Below, piece after piece: positions 34,700 to 45,659 of a stretch of 64,000 nt of DNA. Under the pieces are notes generated by a model. It searched no databases and was not told the DNA's origin. It worked only from the letters and a program-made list of their open reading frames with translations. The stretch comes from Toxorhynchites rutilus septentrionalis (Eukaryota; Arthropoda; Insecta; Diptera; Culicidae), in NCBI RefSeq assembly GCF_029784135.1, contig NC_073744.1, positions 14,612,929-14,676,928 of the forward strand, written 5' to 3'. Both the position numbers and the translations under genes were made by a program. Within the stretch, counting starts at the first letter, position 1, and each line of letters begins with the position of its first letter.

Positions 34700-36000
34700 C
34701 AGAACACGGTTTTATGAAATAGAAATAGAAAATGCAGCGTTTTTTAATTTATCGAGTATAAACAAGCCATTCGCGATTTCACAACATTCATGATTCAGAG
34801 TTTAGTTGAGTTTTCCAAATAGGTTTTGTTTTCAAAGTTAAAGCCGAATAAATTGAAGTTTTAAAGCCTCTATAATTCGAACTTGCAGACCGCAGTCTTT
34901 CTCAATACTGATTTCAGACAAAGCTAATTTGTTCGATAGAAAGGACAAATGAAAGACTGGTATCCACATAGTGATGTATGTTCGGTGGAGACACTGTGTT
35001 GATTATCACGCCGTCTGGTGGAGAGAGTTTCTTTATTTTTGCACCACATCATTCCTGCATCTGTACTGGAGTGCAAGTTGAAAATTTCGAACACGATATG
35101 TAACATTTGGGGAGCAAGGATTCGAGCGTTAACATCTCTTTGCCGGTTGAGAGAAGTGGTATTACAATTACTTTCAAAGGATAAAAAGTGTAAAAGTGAT
35201 GTTTGTTAATTATTGACCTAATTTTTCACAGCTTTAAAAGCCAACGAATGAAATCACAAAAATCTATAAGTTTTGGTGAAATCATAAGAACTCAGTAGAT
35301 GATGCATGTCGTCGGATGGCCGTGAAAGTAGTATAAATATCGTGCTTACCCTGGCTGGTTCCAGTTTCTTGTTGAATTTATGGTGGAAGAGAGATTCTGT
35401 AAATTTGGAAGCGTGTTCGGGTTTATTGGTGTAATGATGATGATGTTTTGAATTATAGAAGCTCTCTCAGATTCTCAGACTTCCTCAGTTAATACGCCTC
35501 TAGCCTTAAAAAAGGCCAATTTGGAAAACTAAATAAAACATTCGGCCTTGACAAAGACCATTTAGAATGCTTCCGCTGTCGCTGCCAAATGGTCACTAGC
35601 AAGATGACTAATAAATCGTGAATGATTTAATGGTGACATTCCGATCGATCAATTAATTTTTCGTGAATTCGAGCATTGTTTCAGGGTTTAAAATGTCCTC
35701 AAAGTGCAACGCATTTGAAGCCGGGTGTGAAAAAGCTATTTTCAGCAGTGAGTGCTGTGTTTTTCTGTGGAAACTGGAAGTTTGCGAAACATTCGCAAAC
35801 AATGAAACCTCTCCCTCACTGAGAGCATTCATTCAACGGCCCTCAGTGCTACCAAATATTTGTGCTAAAAAGTTTCATTCTTGAATTACTATAATGTTTG
35901 TTTTTCGGCATTCATAGCTCCTACGTTAACAATGCGGTCGCGTCATAGACACAAGCGGCCCGCGACACCATGACTACCACGTGTTTGTGGCCCATCTGAA
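34700..36000. other. Low-repeat sequence, no gene recognised
   Basis: Several short frames (35018-35209, 35663-35884) lack recognisable features. Composition is AT-rich with unique-looking stretches. Confidence 0.35.
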
Positions 36001-36009
36001 AAAAAAGGT

Positions 36010-36480
36010 TGAATACCGCTGATCTAGACCAAAGCCATATAAACTAGAAAAAACAAATACAATCAATAATTTCAAAAACAAAATCAATTTTTTTTTCAAA
36101 GTATAATATATTTCTAAGAAAGACTAGCTAATATGTCGATCATCCAAATCGGTTCAGTAATTCGAAAGTAATGAGTTTTTGGAAAAAAATGTTTTTGAAA
36201 AAAAGGGGGGAAATTTGATTTTTCGGACCACCCTTAAATGTAAATGGGTATCCTAATAAAAAAAATGTATATAAAAAATACTAGTCACATATTTTGCAAT
36301 TGCAAATGAAATTGCAAATGAAATCGAAAAATTACAAAACATGAGTATTTTTGATTCGAATGATAGAATTCGATATGAGTTTTCCAAAGCAATTGGATTT
36401 TTTTTTTTGACTCAAGTGTAACTTTTGAAAAGTGCGTATCGATTTTATTAAGAGAAATCTTTGATAATTACTATATGACA
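36010..36480 (+). repeat. Dispersed repeats H and G in tandem
   Basis: 36090-36280 is repeat H (inverted match to 30235-30520) and 36340-36480 is repeat G (match to 29030-29150). The order H then G on the plus strand mirrors the order seen near 30.2-30.75 kb, so the two may be parts of a single element. Confidence 0.55.
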
Positions 36481-36950
36481 AACTTCGTCAAATATGCTTC
36501 TGTTCATATACCGCACAAAAAAAAATCGCACAAAAGAATCGCACAAAAAAAACCACACAAAAACAGGTTTTACTGTATATAATATTAGTGTATATTACTC
36601 AAAACTGTGGAATTATATGCAATGTTCTTGAACGTATTCATACACACATATTCAAAATCTGAATTGCAGCTATTTGAAAAAAAAGTTTGACGTTCCTGCA
36701 TAATCTTTTGCAGTTAATCTCGAAGCAGAGTTCATTCATTATTTTTGGACCACAGAAAATCTTCCAAATCACCTTCGGGAGAAGAGTCGATTCTGATGAA
36801 GAAATTAACCGGCAGGGATCAGTAACGGCAGACTTACAGGTTTGACCGAAAAATTTTCAATGGATTGTATTTTCACAAACACAATGAAAATACCGTTTTG
36901 AAACAAAGCGTGACGAACTTGAGGTAAGCGAAAGGAAGTACCATTAGAGG

Positions 36951-37522
36951 AACTGGTACAAATTCGGTACTCCATTTTGTTTTTTGGACTTAGCTCTTGG
37001 CCAATGCTCGGAATTTCTTCATATTACGTCAGCTTATGAAGGGATCTATTGCGGACATTTCCCCGCAAACCGATTTCAAAAATCTTGATTTGGCTCGTAG
37101 CTTTGAGCATAGAAGTGAAACAACTCGAATTCGAGTACCCGAGATGCCTGGGTATAAATTTGGCACTCCATTTTTTTATTTTTTCAAATTAAAAGAATCG
37201 TCCTGAAATCACTGAAAAATGTATTTTTTGGCATTTTCATACAAAATAGAAGTGAAATACACTATCTTACGTAAATTAAATCAATTTTTACGAAAAAGCA
37301 TGCAATTTCACAAAACAAAGAGGAACAAACGATTTTTTCAAAAAAAGTTAACAAATTTCATCTTGATTTATTTCTAACTAAAAAGGTAAATCGAATCAAA
37401 AGCCTTTACAAAGGTTTTTATCCCCAAATCGGGCGAAATTTAATTTTGCTGCATGAGCATGCAATCCTTAGCATAGTGTATCATCAACACTATGTTTACA
37501 TTGGGGTGCCAAATTACCGTTG
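36951..37522 (+). repeat. Repeat K, copy 1, with a 69-codon open frame
   Basis: Matches 60076-60606 almost throughout. The frame from 36997 (TTG-led; reads NARNFFILRQLMKGSI ... MPGYKFGTP) stays open in both copies, with three amino-acid changes and three silent changes over the aligned 58 codons. No domain is recognised. The flanks carry repeated 'GGTA-AAATT-GG-AC-CCA' phrases in both orientations, suggestive of MITE ends. Confidence 0.55.
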
Positions 37523-38524
37523 CAGCGGCATTTCAGGTAGCAGTGAAACGTTGTGGGTGTGAAGATATGAGCCATTTAAGCAACTTTGCATACTTGAAAT
37601 ATTCGGAAAATTATTAGGCTACTTTTTGGAAGAAGCCAAATTTTTATTCTTAATTTTTTACAAAAAATTATAACTTAAAACCTATGATACCCACAAAATT
37701 CTTGTCAAAGGATGAAATGTAGGAAATTATCAAATTTTTTACAAAAAAATACCATAAAATTTTTGGAAAAAAATTTCGCTAACAAAAAAGTTATTTTAAA
37801 AATTAAAATTGATTTTTCTCAAAAACCATTTTTTTTTAAATTCTCAAAAATATATATATGAATACCCCTTACAATTTCCAACAAGTCGTCCATACATCGG
37901 AAGATGGGCACTTTTACAGGGAAAAAGTTTTTAGAACAACAACTTTTTCATGTTTTCTTTGGAAAAAACACAACTTATTCTTATTTTGTTCAAATTCAAG
38001 ATAGCGATATATTGTATTCGACAAAGTTTTAGATTTTGGTCAAATATAAACGTTTGTCGAAGACATCAACTTTCTATCTTTTATAGTTTTTGGAATATAA
38101 ATCATTTTTATATGAAGACTCCTGAAAAAAATAATGTTTTGCTCGTAACATTTTTGTGTGTAAATTCTCACGTTTGACGTGTTCTTGTTTCTAAATAGCG
38201 CAAAGTTAGCAGAGCATGTAAATTGCAATAATTTATACATAAAAATGTTACGAATTGGAAAACTTGTTGAAATATTCAAGGGCTATTTATATCTATTTTT
38301 TTCAGAATTTTAAAAGTATATGAGTTATGATCCCTACATTCAGACCCGCCGCCAGGTATACAACATGCAAGAAACATAGAGCATGCTTTCCACGTGGGTA
38401 CGCATTGAACAAAGACAATGCTAGGAAACAGGGTAAATAAAGGAGATACGGGTAAACTGTAAGATAAAGTAAAGTTTCTAGCCGTGTATAAAAATGGGAA
38501 ACAATGTGAAATAAACTAGTTCTA

Positions 38525-39821
38525 AAGGGTGTGTCACATCAAATTGTATCACGGAAAAAACGCTGTAGAAATTTAATTTTTAGGAATTATATCTTCAGCT
38601 TCCGCTTATAATCAGATAAGAGTGTATAGATCACGTTGGCCATGCTTAACTGTCAATTTTTCGTAAATTTGGAAAAATGTCGTCGAACGAAAAGGGCGTC
38701 GTGAATTAATCCTGTGCACTCATTTCGAGAATCCGGAGTTGTCACATCGGGACATCGGTAAGATGCTGGGAATCGTCCAATCCACGGTCAGCAGAGTACT
38801 AAAACGATACTTCGAGAACCTAACCATCGACCGGAAGGTGAAGAACGGCAAAAATGGATGCTCCGTCAGTGAAAAAGATCACAAGCGCGTATTAAGCAGT
38901 TTAGACGTGATCCGAGAAGTTCGGTCCGGGATGTCGCCAATAAGTTGAATTTGTCAAGTTCATTCGTTCAGCGGACCAAGCAGCGGGAGGGCCTGCGTAC
39001 ATACAAGGTTCAGAAGGCTCCTAACCGCGACGAAAGGCAAAACATGGTGGGGAAGACGCGAGCCCGGAAGCTGTACACCGAAATGCTGACGAAGCCGATT
39101 GCCTGGTAATGGACGACGAAACCTACGTCAAAGCGGACTTTCGTCAGCTGCCGGGCCTGTTGTTCTTCTCCGCAGAGGACAAATTCAGCGTTCCGGAGGA
39201 GATTCGCAAGCAGAAACTATCCAAGTTTGCCAAAAAGTACATGGTGTGGCAAGCGATCTGCTCTTGCGGAAAGCGGAGCGCCCCCTTCGTGATGACCGGC
39301 ACGGTAAACGGGCAGGTTTACCTTAAGGAGTGCCTACAGAAGCGCTTACTACCACTATTGAAGCAGCACTAGGGCCCAACCATCTTCTGGCCGGATCTCG
39401 CTTCGTGCCACTATTCAAAGGACGTGTTGGAGTGGTACGAAGCCAACGGGGTCACCTTCGTGCCAAAGGAAATGAACCCGCCCAACGCGCCGGAGCTTCG
39501 CCCAATAGAGAAATATTGGGCGATTATGAAGCAGGCCCTCCGGAAGAACCCAAAAGTTGTCAAATCGGAGGCGGACTTCAAGAGAAAATGGATTTCTGTT
39601 AAAAAAAAAAACTACAACCTGACGTTGTACAGAACCTTATGGACGGGGTAAAGAGGAAGGTGCGAGCATACGGGCTTGGGCTCGAAGTATGAATAAAAAG
39701 AAAATGCCAAAAGTTGTTTAATAGTTTTTATTTTACTGCCTAAAATTTTCAAAAGGATCGGTCTACTGAGCGAATTTCTACAGCGTTTTTTCCGTGATGC
39801 AATTTGATGTGACACACCCTT
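38525..39821 (+). mobile_element. DD37E Tc1/mariner element, copy 2
   Basis: 1,297 bp with 49 bp inverted ends (38525-38573 and 39773-39821, one mismatch) and TA on each side (38523-38524, 39822-39823). It is close to 97% identical to copy 1 by eye. Confidence 0.96.
38677..39692 (+). pseudogene. DD37E mariner-type transposase, copy 2, broken
   Basis: Same layout as copy 1: ATG at 38677, double HTH (SHRDIGKMLGIVQSTVSRVL), catalytic DDETYVKADF, DLASCHYSKDV and ELRPIEKYW, with 37 residues between the second D and the E. Breaks relative to copy 1 are a 2-base loss in the first codons (about 38694), single-base losses near 38890 and 39098, and a TAG at 39370-39372 where copy 1 has GAG. The breaks differ from those in copy 1, so the copies decayed independently after insertion. 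The frame ends at TGA 39690-39692. Confidence 0.92.
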
Positions 39822-41059
39822 TAGTCTAGAGCTCAAACTCTATCATTGTTTCATTGAACCTGAAGTCCTTAACTTATGTTTTCGAGAAAAATGAATTTTT
39901 ATTTCCAAAATATTTTTTTTTCAATGAATTTTTTTTTTTAAATTCTTGGATAATTTTTAATGAAAACCTAAGTAATTTCCTACATTTAATTCTCAGACCA
40001 ACTTTTTGTAGATCTTAAAGTTTTTAAGTTAAGATTTTCAAAAAAAAAATTGAATAAACTCAAAATTTAAAGAAAACATACAAAAAAATCTATCGGACCT
40101 ACAAAAGTTTAGTCAAATAATGGAATGTAGGAAATTATTTTGGATTTCATTAAAAATTATCAAAGATTTTTTTGGAAAAAAAATTCATCGAAAAAAAATT
40201 TGGATATTAAAATTCATTTTTCTCGAAAACAAAGGCTTTCAAAATTCTGAAAAAAAAATAGATATAAATAGCCTTTTTAAGAAGCCTTCATATAAAAATG
40301 ACTTATATTCCAAAAACTATAAAAGATAGAAAGTTGATGTCTTCGACAAAAGTTCACATTTTAATAAGATCTAAAACTTTGTCGAATACACTATATCGCT
40401 ATCTTGACTTTAAACAAAATTGGGGTTGAATTTTTTCAAAGAAATCATGAAAAAGTTGTTGTTCGAAAAACTTCTTCCCTGTAAAAGTGCTCATCTTCCG
40501 ATGTATGAACGACGTGTTGGAAATTGCAAGGGCTATTCATATATATTTTTTTGGGAATTAAAAAAAACGTTTTTGAGAAAAATCAATTTTAATTTTTAAA
40601 ATAACTTTTTTTTAATTTTTGGTATTTTTTTTTGTGAAAATTAAAACAATTTCCTACATTTTATCCTTTGACAAGAATTTTGTAGGTATCATAGTTTCTA
40701 AATTATGAATTTTTGTAAAAATTAAAAAAAAATTGTCTTTTTCCAAAAAGTAGTCTAATTTTTTTTCGAATATTTGAAGTATGCAAAGTTGCTTAAATGA
40801 CTCATGTCTTTACACCCACAACGTTTCACTACTATCTGAGATGGTGCTGCCAACTCCTAAGACGAGTTGGCATGAAATTCGTCAATAGGAATAAATAGAA
40901 CGGTTGAAAATCACTTTCCCATGTCATACCATACTACATCCAAACTAGCGTTGGCAGAAATGATGCCATTTCGTGTGCTGGAGAGCCGAATGCGCAAATA
41001 ATGAGCTGTTTTTAAAGCTTAAAAATGGTTTGTATGTATGCGTGCAGACATCTCTTTCT

Positions 41060-41190
41060 GTTTTCTTTTCTCATTTCATTTGGGATTGAACCAAAGAAAA
41101 AAAGTCCGTACGACGTCAATGGGGATTGAACCAAGGCCGGCTAAAATGCAAAGCTATTTCACACGACCACGCTATCCATATAGCTGCCAG
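41060..41190 (-). mobile_element. tRNA-derived SINE head, reverse strand, different family
   Basis: Read on the minus strand, TAGCGTGGTCG (41164-41174) fits a Pol III A box and GGTTCAATCCC (41122-41132) is a near-perfect B box, about 30 bases apart as in tRNAs. A second GGTTCAATCCC lies at 41080-41090 in the same orientation. The tRNA-like part is not clover-leaf intact, so a functional tRNA gene is unlikely. Tail and target duplications were not resolved. Confidence 0.5.
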
Positions 41191-41780
41191 CGTTGTTATA
41201 TTGAAGCGTGATAATATTACACCTCATCATAAAATGAAGTTGGAAAGTGTTTTCTAAGAGGATAAAGAAGAACATGAACGAGAATATATCTTTCTCTGTC
41301 TGGGCCGTATATTTGGCAAACTATACGAAAAGCTTTCATATGCATTCAATTAAATGTGTCTCCTGTTTCGCTCGCACATATTGGCTCCAGCATATATATT
41401 GTACAAATAATATACATGTATTGGGGAGTAGAACATTTTCTGTTATTTTTCAGCTCATTTAATGTAAAAAATCGGGATGCTATAATTTGTGCTAAAAAAA
41501 AAAACTTTGGGTGTAGTTCGATACCGCCATAGCAATTGGGTTGTGTCTCTGACTAAGCAAGACGGGAATTTTCGTGAAAAACCATGGTTTTATCGAGCTT
41601 TTCACTTAATAGGAGAAGGTTGTAATGTTTGATCACCCTGACTGACCTTTGAAAATATCAAACTGTGAGCTGCGCATTTTACATGAGCTCCAATGATAGT
41701 TTTCTTGGAAGCATTCAAAATGGGTTCGTACTAAGCGGTCTACAATCGCTACAATCGTTCTAGTCCCAGAATCCTTGAAG
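41191..41780. other. AT-rich flank, nothing recognised
   Basis: No supportable gene. A short frame at 41247-41462 has no recognisable domain. Confidence 0.35.
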
Positions 41781-42417
41781 CCTCCACGCGTCACAGTCTA
41801 AATGTTTTCATGACAGCATAGCGCCCCGTGTACACCCCAAGTGCCAGTGGGTGAGAAAAGCCGCGGCTCAAACAAAGGCAGAAGCGAACAACATAAACAC
41901 CCACACTTATCGGCACACAATGGGGCGAGCAAACAACACAATGGCGGCAGAAACAAACAAAAAAAAAATCCAGAATCTCCAATGCAACAAAAAAACGGTT
42001 AGGGAAATACCTAGCGAAGAAAATCCTTTCCGCTTGTGTGTGTGTGTGTTCATCCTACACGTTTTTTTCCCGGTTTTTTTTTTCTTCTATCCTTTTCGCT
42101 CACTCGCTCATTTGAGGTGTTATTTTCTGCTTCCAGGGGATCGCCTAAGCGGAGACGACGGATGATGATGCTGTCCAGCAGCGGCACGCCTTGTAGCGCA
42201 AGTGTGTCCTCCCGCAGAGAACTGACTCCCCGTGGGGTGCTGGTGGTGTCGCGAAAAAAAAGAATCGGTGGTGGGAATCACACGCTGCGAGTGCATGGGA
42301 TGAGTTTTTGTGTGAAATTGTGAGTGTGAGTTTGAAACAATAGGGGATTTAACCAAATGGCGCAAGTAAAATCGCTTACCCACCGATAGAAACCGAGCGA
42401 GAGGCAGTTTTTTTTGC

Positions 42418-42856
42418 TCAGTTATATTTCGAGTGGATTTGGAGTGTAGTTTTATATTTCCCGGGGTGAATAAACTTCTTCCCTAACTGTGTATACGTGT
42501 GCAATAGTCTTTTTCCAAACACGGGAGTGAGAGCAAACAAAAAACGTGCCATCGAAATGGATCAATTCGAAAGTCCAGCGACAGAAACGGTGGCCAGAAA
42601 CAGGTGCAACTCGGCCAAACGATGGCTCCGAAACAACAACCGGCGAATAGTGGTGCCATCCTTTTTCTTGCTGGTTTTACCGTTGCTATTGTTACTATCG
42701 AATATTTTCACACTGGATGCTGCGGGACGGAGAAGTGTGTGAGAAGAAGCCGGCAATCGACACGAACAAACGCCGAAAATAAAGGCAGCAAGTGGGAACC
42801 GAATTAAACGTAGAAAAATCAACAGCGCCGGGATTTCCCTCCGAACGGTGGCCGCA
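42418..42856 (+). promoter_or_regulatory. Possible host transcript leader with an upstream ORF
   Basis: TCAGTT at 42418-42423 fits the arthropod initiator consensus, in a GC-richer stretch free of repeats. A 61-codon upstream frame (ATG 42557, TGA 42740-42742) encodes a basic N-terminus then a hydrophobic run (SFFLLVLPLLLLLSNIF) that could be a membrane anchor. The following main ATG is at 42857. Start site and leader are inferences; TATA or DPE elements were not convincing. Confidence 0.3.
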
Positions 42857-42989
42857 ATGAGCGCCTCGTCGTGGAGAACTGTGCCAAGTGGTCGCGACAA
42901 CGCGGGATTTATAGCCACGTGTGGATTAGTTGCGCTTCTGCTGGCGACGGCGGCCCGGACATTCGGCGCGAGTGCGACCAGGATTTTCG
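42857..42989 (+). CDS. Possible host first coding exon, signal-peptide-like
   Basis: ATG at 42857 (context gccgcaATGa, G at -3) opens MSASSWRTVPSGRDNAGFIA followed by the hydrophobic TCGLVALLLATAARTFGAS, like a signal peptide or signal anchor with a small-residue cleavage region. The frame runs to a strong splice donor, TTTTCG/GTGAGT, with the exon ending at 42989 in phase 1. Nothing here matches a transposon, and local GC is high. If real, it is the N-terminus of a secreted or membrane protein whose other exons are distant. A phase-compatible acceptor exists at 48744/48745. Product unknown; moderate to low certainty. Confidence 0.4.
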
Positions 42990-43544
42990 GTGAGTTTTCA
43001 TTGACCTGTTTGTTTAGCCATTTACGCTTTTTTTTGTCTGTTGTGATAAAAAAGTGTTTATATTTGTGTATGGTCTCTTTGACATTTATTTTTTGGTTTT
43101 TCAAAATTGAATCTCCAACAGTGTATTGTTGCAAACTCTCACTTGTGGTTAACGTTGTCACGTTTCTAATTCATCGGGGACCACAAATTTTTTAATCACA
43201 AATTGCCTGAAAGATGGGAAAAATGAGCAGTTCTCAAAGGCCCAACACTTCGAATCAAATAAATTAAACTATTCGCGAACAATAAAGGTATATTTTGCAC
43301 CCGGTAAGCTCGTAGAAAGATCTTTGAAAAAACTGTTTGTCTGATCCGCAATTCATGACCATCTGGGTTAGGGGAATTAAAACGGAACACGTTAGCAAAA
43401 GAAATACATATATTCTAATATTTTTTTGGATAATGTTATTGAATAAATAAAATCAAGAATAAAACCAAATAATCAAACATTCTTAGATGGAACTGCTTTG
43501 TTCTCTAGAATGAAAAAAGTACTATTTAGATGAATTGAATTTGA

Positions 43545-43740
43545 TTGCTATTGAAGGTTTTAATTCGGTTAGGAATGATCGTTTATAGAGTCAAGGTGGT
43601 GGAATTTGTGTTTATTACAATTGTAAACAGAACCGAATTTTTGTTCCTTCAAGTTTAGCGTAACAATTCCACATTTTTAATAGGCGTTATCTATAATCCT
43701 CCACGTAATGATTGATCCGAAAATCTATACAATCAGCTAA
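43545..43740 (+). pseudogene. Non-LTR retrotransposon endonuclease fragment
   Basis: In-frame pieces read GFNSVRNDR, QGGGICVYY and GVIYNPPRN, matching the endonuclease of Jockey/CR1-type elements (RxDR, GGGVxxY and Y-PP blocks). Stops occur at about 43587 and after. It continues at about 45660 beyond the palindromic insertion. Confidence 0.6.
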
Positions 43741-44110
43741 ATGATGTATGACTGTATTAGACGGATTTCGCGCCAACTCGTCTATGGGATTGGCATGGCC
43801 CTCTCAGAACTTAATGAAACTTTCTGGGCGTGAAGACCTTACCTAATTAATCAACTTGGCATACATAGTTTTCCGAAAATTTATCTGGACTAACATATGT
43901 AAAGGGCTAAATAATTTTGATATTTTTTTTTTAAATTTGTTTACTCGAAAATGGTAAGCCCTACAAAAAAGTAATCTATGGAAGAGTTTTAGGAAAAAAA
44001 ATGAATTTTCAGAAAAAAATACTGAAAAAATATTTTTTTAAATCCCACACTGAAAAAAGCGATTTCAAAAACTAAAAGTCGGTTTTCTCAAAATGGTCAT
44101 CTCAGATTTT

Positions 44111-44261
44111 CGTGGAGGCGATCTGGCGTAGTGGTAACATCCATACCTCTCACGCAGAGATCACGAGTTCAATTCTCACTCCCGACATTCTTCCAAAAAT
44201 GGAAGTAAAAGTGACGAACCAGTCGAAATGTGTTAAAAGTCACTATAATAGAGAAAAAAAA
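44111..44261 (+). mobile_element. tRNA-derived SINE, copy 2
   Basis: Same family as 13748-13905. A box TGGCGTAGTGG at 44124-44134, B-box-like AGTTCAATTCT at 44166-44176, A-rich tail. Perfect 12 bp target-site duplication ATCTCAGATTTT at 44099-44110 and 44262-44273. The mirrored arm of the host palindrome (near 45508-45520) keeps a single copy of this site, so it acts as the empty allele. Confidence 0.92.
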
Positions 44262-44746
44262 ATCTCAGATTTTGATGAAATGACAGTTAAATGGTAGATA
44301 AATATGTGCTTTACATTTCTTCCATACATAGCAACTTGTGCATATTTAAGGCAAAAAAGTTTTTCTAACAAAAACTTTTTGAAGATTTTTTCTCGAAAAA
44401 ATCCCTATTTTTTGTTGTTGGGTGTACAGTTATAGATAAAATGAATAACAGGTAGAAATGGATTTATGGTGACCCTTGGATGCTAAAGTACATTTGTTAG
44501 CTAGTTTTTGTAGTCAAATACAATATGTTTCAATTTAGAGAGCAACGACAGCTCTCAAACAATAGCCATCAAAATCTCTTGATCGATCGGTCAGGTATCG
44601 AATAGTTATTGTAGATTTAGATATCTTTTAAGAGTCACTGTAGATATTATAATAAAAAATGAATTTCATAGATAACTAAAGGTATCCATTTGTTGGAGCT
44701 TGTGAATCTTCAATATTTTGGTTAGTTTTATCCTAATCTCTACGTG

Positions 44747-44764
44747 TTTTTTTTTTTTTTTTTT
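44747..44764. repeat. Poly-T tract (T18)
   Basis: Uninterrupted run of 18 T inside the central part of the palindromic element. Confidence 0.9.
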
Positions 44765-45659
44765 GAACACACCTATTGTGCCAAATCACTGCCAAACAAG
44801 ATTCACAAATTAGCATTGTATCATCCAACGGATGAGTATATCCCAGTAAACGTATTTTCTATATTATTGTTGATGTGAACCGACGTTGTTTATTACGGTT
44901 ACACTTGGGGTTGTTAATATCAGAACTGCATTTGTAATCCTTGCAAATCCTGGAGGTCATGGCTTGACTCATGTTGTTCAACAATGTCACACTTTTCTTT
45001 GTCGAATTCTAATGATTACGCAGAAACAAAATAATGCTATTTATTTTCCGTTTTCCGTTTACATTTTCTGCCGGTAACGATTGGTAATTTTAAAACAACT
45101 GCAGACCCATTTTATTCATCCTTTAGGTATCTATACAATCCATTTCTTATTATTATATCTACAGTGACTTACAGTGACTCTTAATACATACCTTAATCTA
45201 CAACAACTATTCGATACCATTAAAAAGTTTTTTGGCAGAGGGCTATTGTTTGAGAGCTGTCGTTGCTCTCTGAATTGAAGCATATTGTATTTGACTACAA
45301 AAACAAGCTAAAAACTGTACTTTAGCATCCAAGGGTCACCATAAATCCATGTTTACCTGTTATAATTTTTTTTTTTTATAACTGTACACCCAAAAAAATA
45401 GAAAATCTTCGCAAACAATTTTTGTTTGAAAAACTGTTTTGCCTTAAATATGCACAAGTTGCGATGTATGGAAGAGTACATATTATCTATCATTTATCTA
45501 CCATTTCATCAAAATCTGAAATGACTATTTTGAGAAAATCGACTTTTAGTTTTTAAAATCGGTTTTTTTCAGTGTAGGATTTCCAAAAATATTTTTTCAG
45601 TATTTTTTTCTGAAAACTCAATTATTTTCCTAAAACTTTTCCATAGATCACTTGATCAC

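Larger units (their letters stand above)
37525..40893. mobile_element. Long palindromic element (family P), copy 1, split by a mariner
   Basis: The left arm, about 37525-38120, is the reverse complement of about 40280-40870 over some 600 bp (landmarks aattcttgtcaaaggat, atgtaggaaatt, tcatcttccgatgtatg and gttgatgtcttcgac). The outer right end is gacgagttggcatgaaattc (40861-40880). A smaller inner inverted pair lies at about 39880-40025 and 40120-40245. No ORF belongs to it. The DD37E mariner copy 2 sits in the loop at 38525-39821. Confidence 0.75.
43745..45655. mobile_element. Palindromic element (family P), copy 2, with SINE inside
   Basis: Left end tattagacggatttcgcgcc (43753-43772), then an arm whose parts 43970-44110 and 44265-44650 are mirrored at about 45225-45653 (landmarks gagagcaacgacagctctca, ttggatgctaaagtac and aatatgtgc/gcacaa). 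The right arm stops short: no matching outer end is seen, so it is truncated. It interrupts a non-LTR element (43545-43740 and 45660-46720). The left arm hosts a SINE absent from the right arm. Confidence 0.7.

Noticed and set aside
36530..36570. Short repeats aaaatcgcacaaaag, considered as a CRISPR-like array
   Set aside because: Irregular, too short, no regular spacers, eukaryotic context; a simple repeat.
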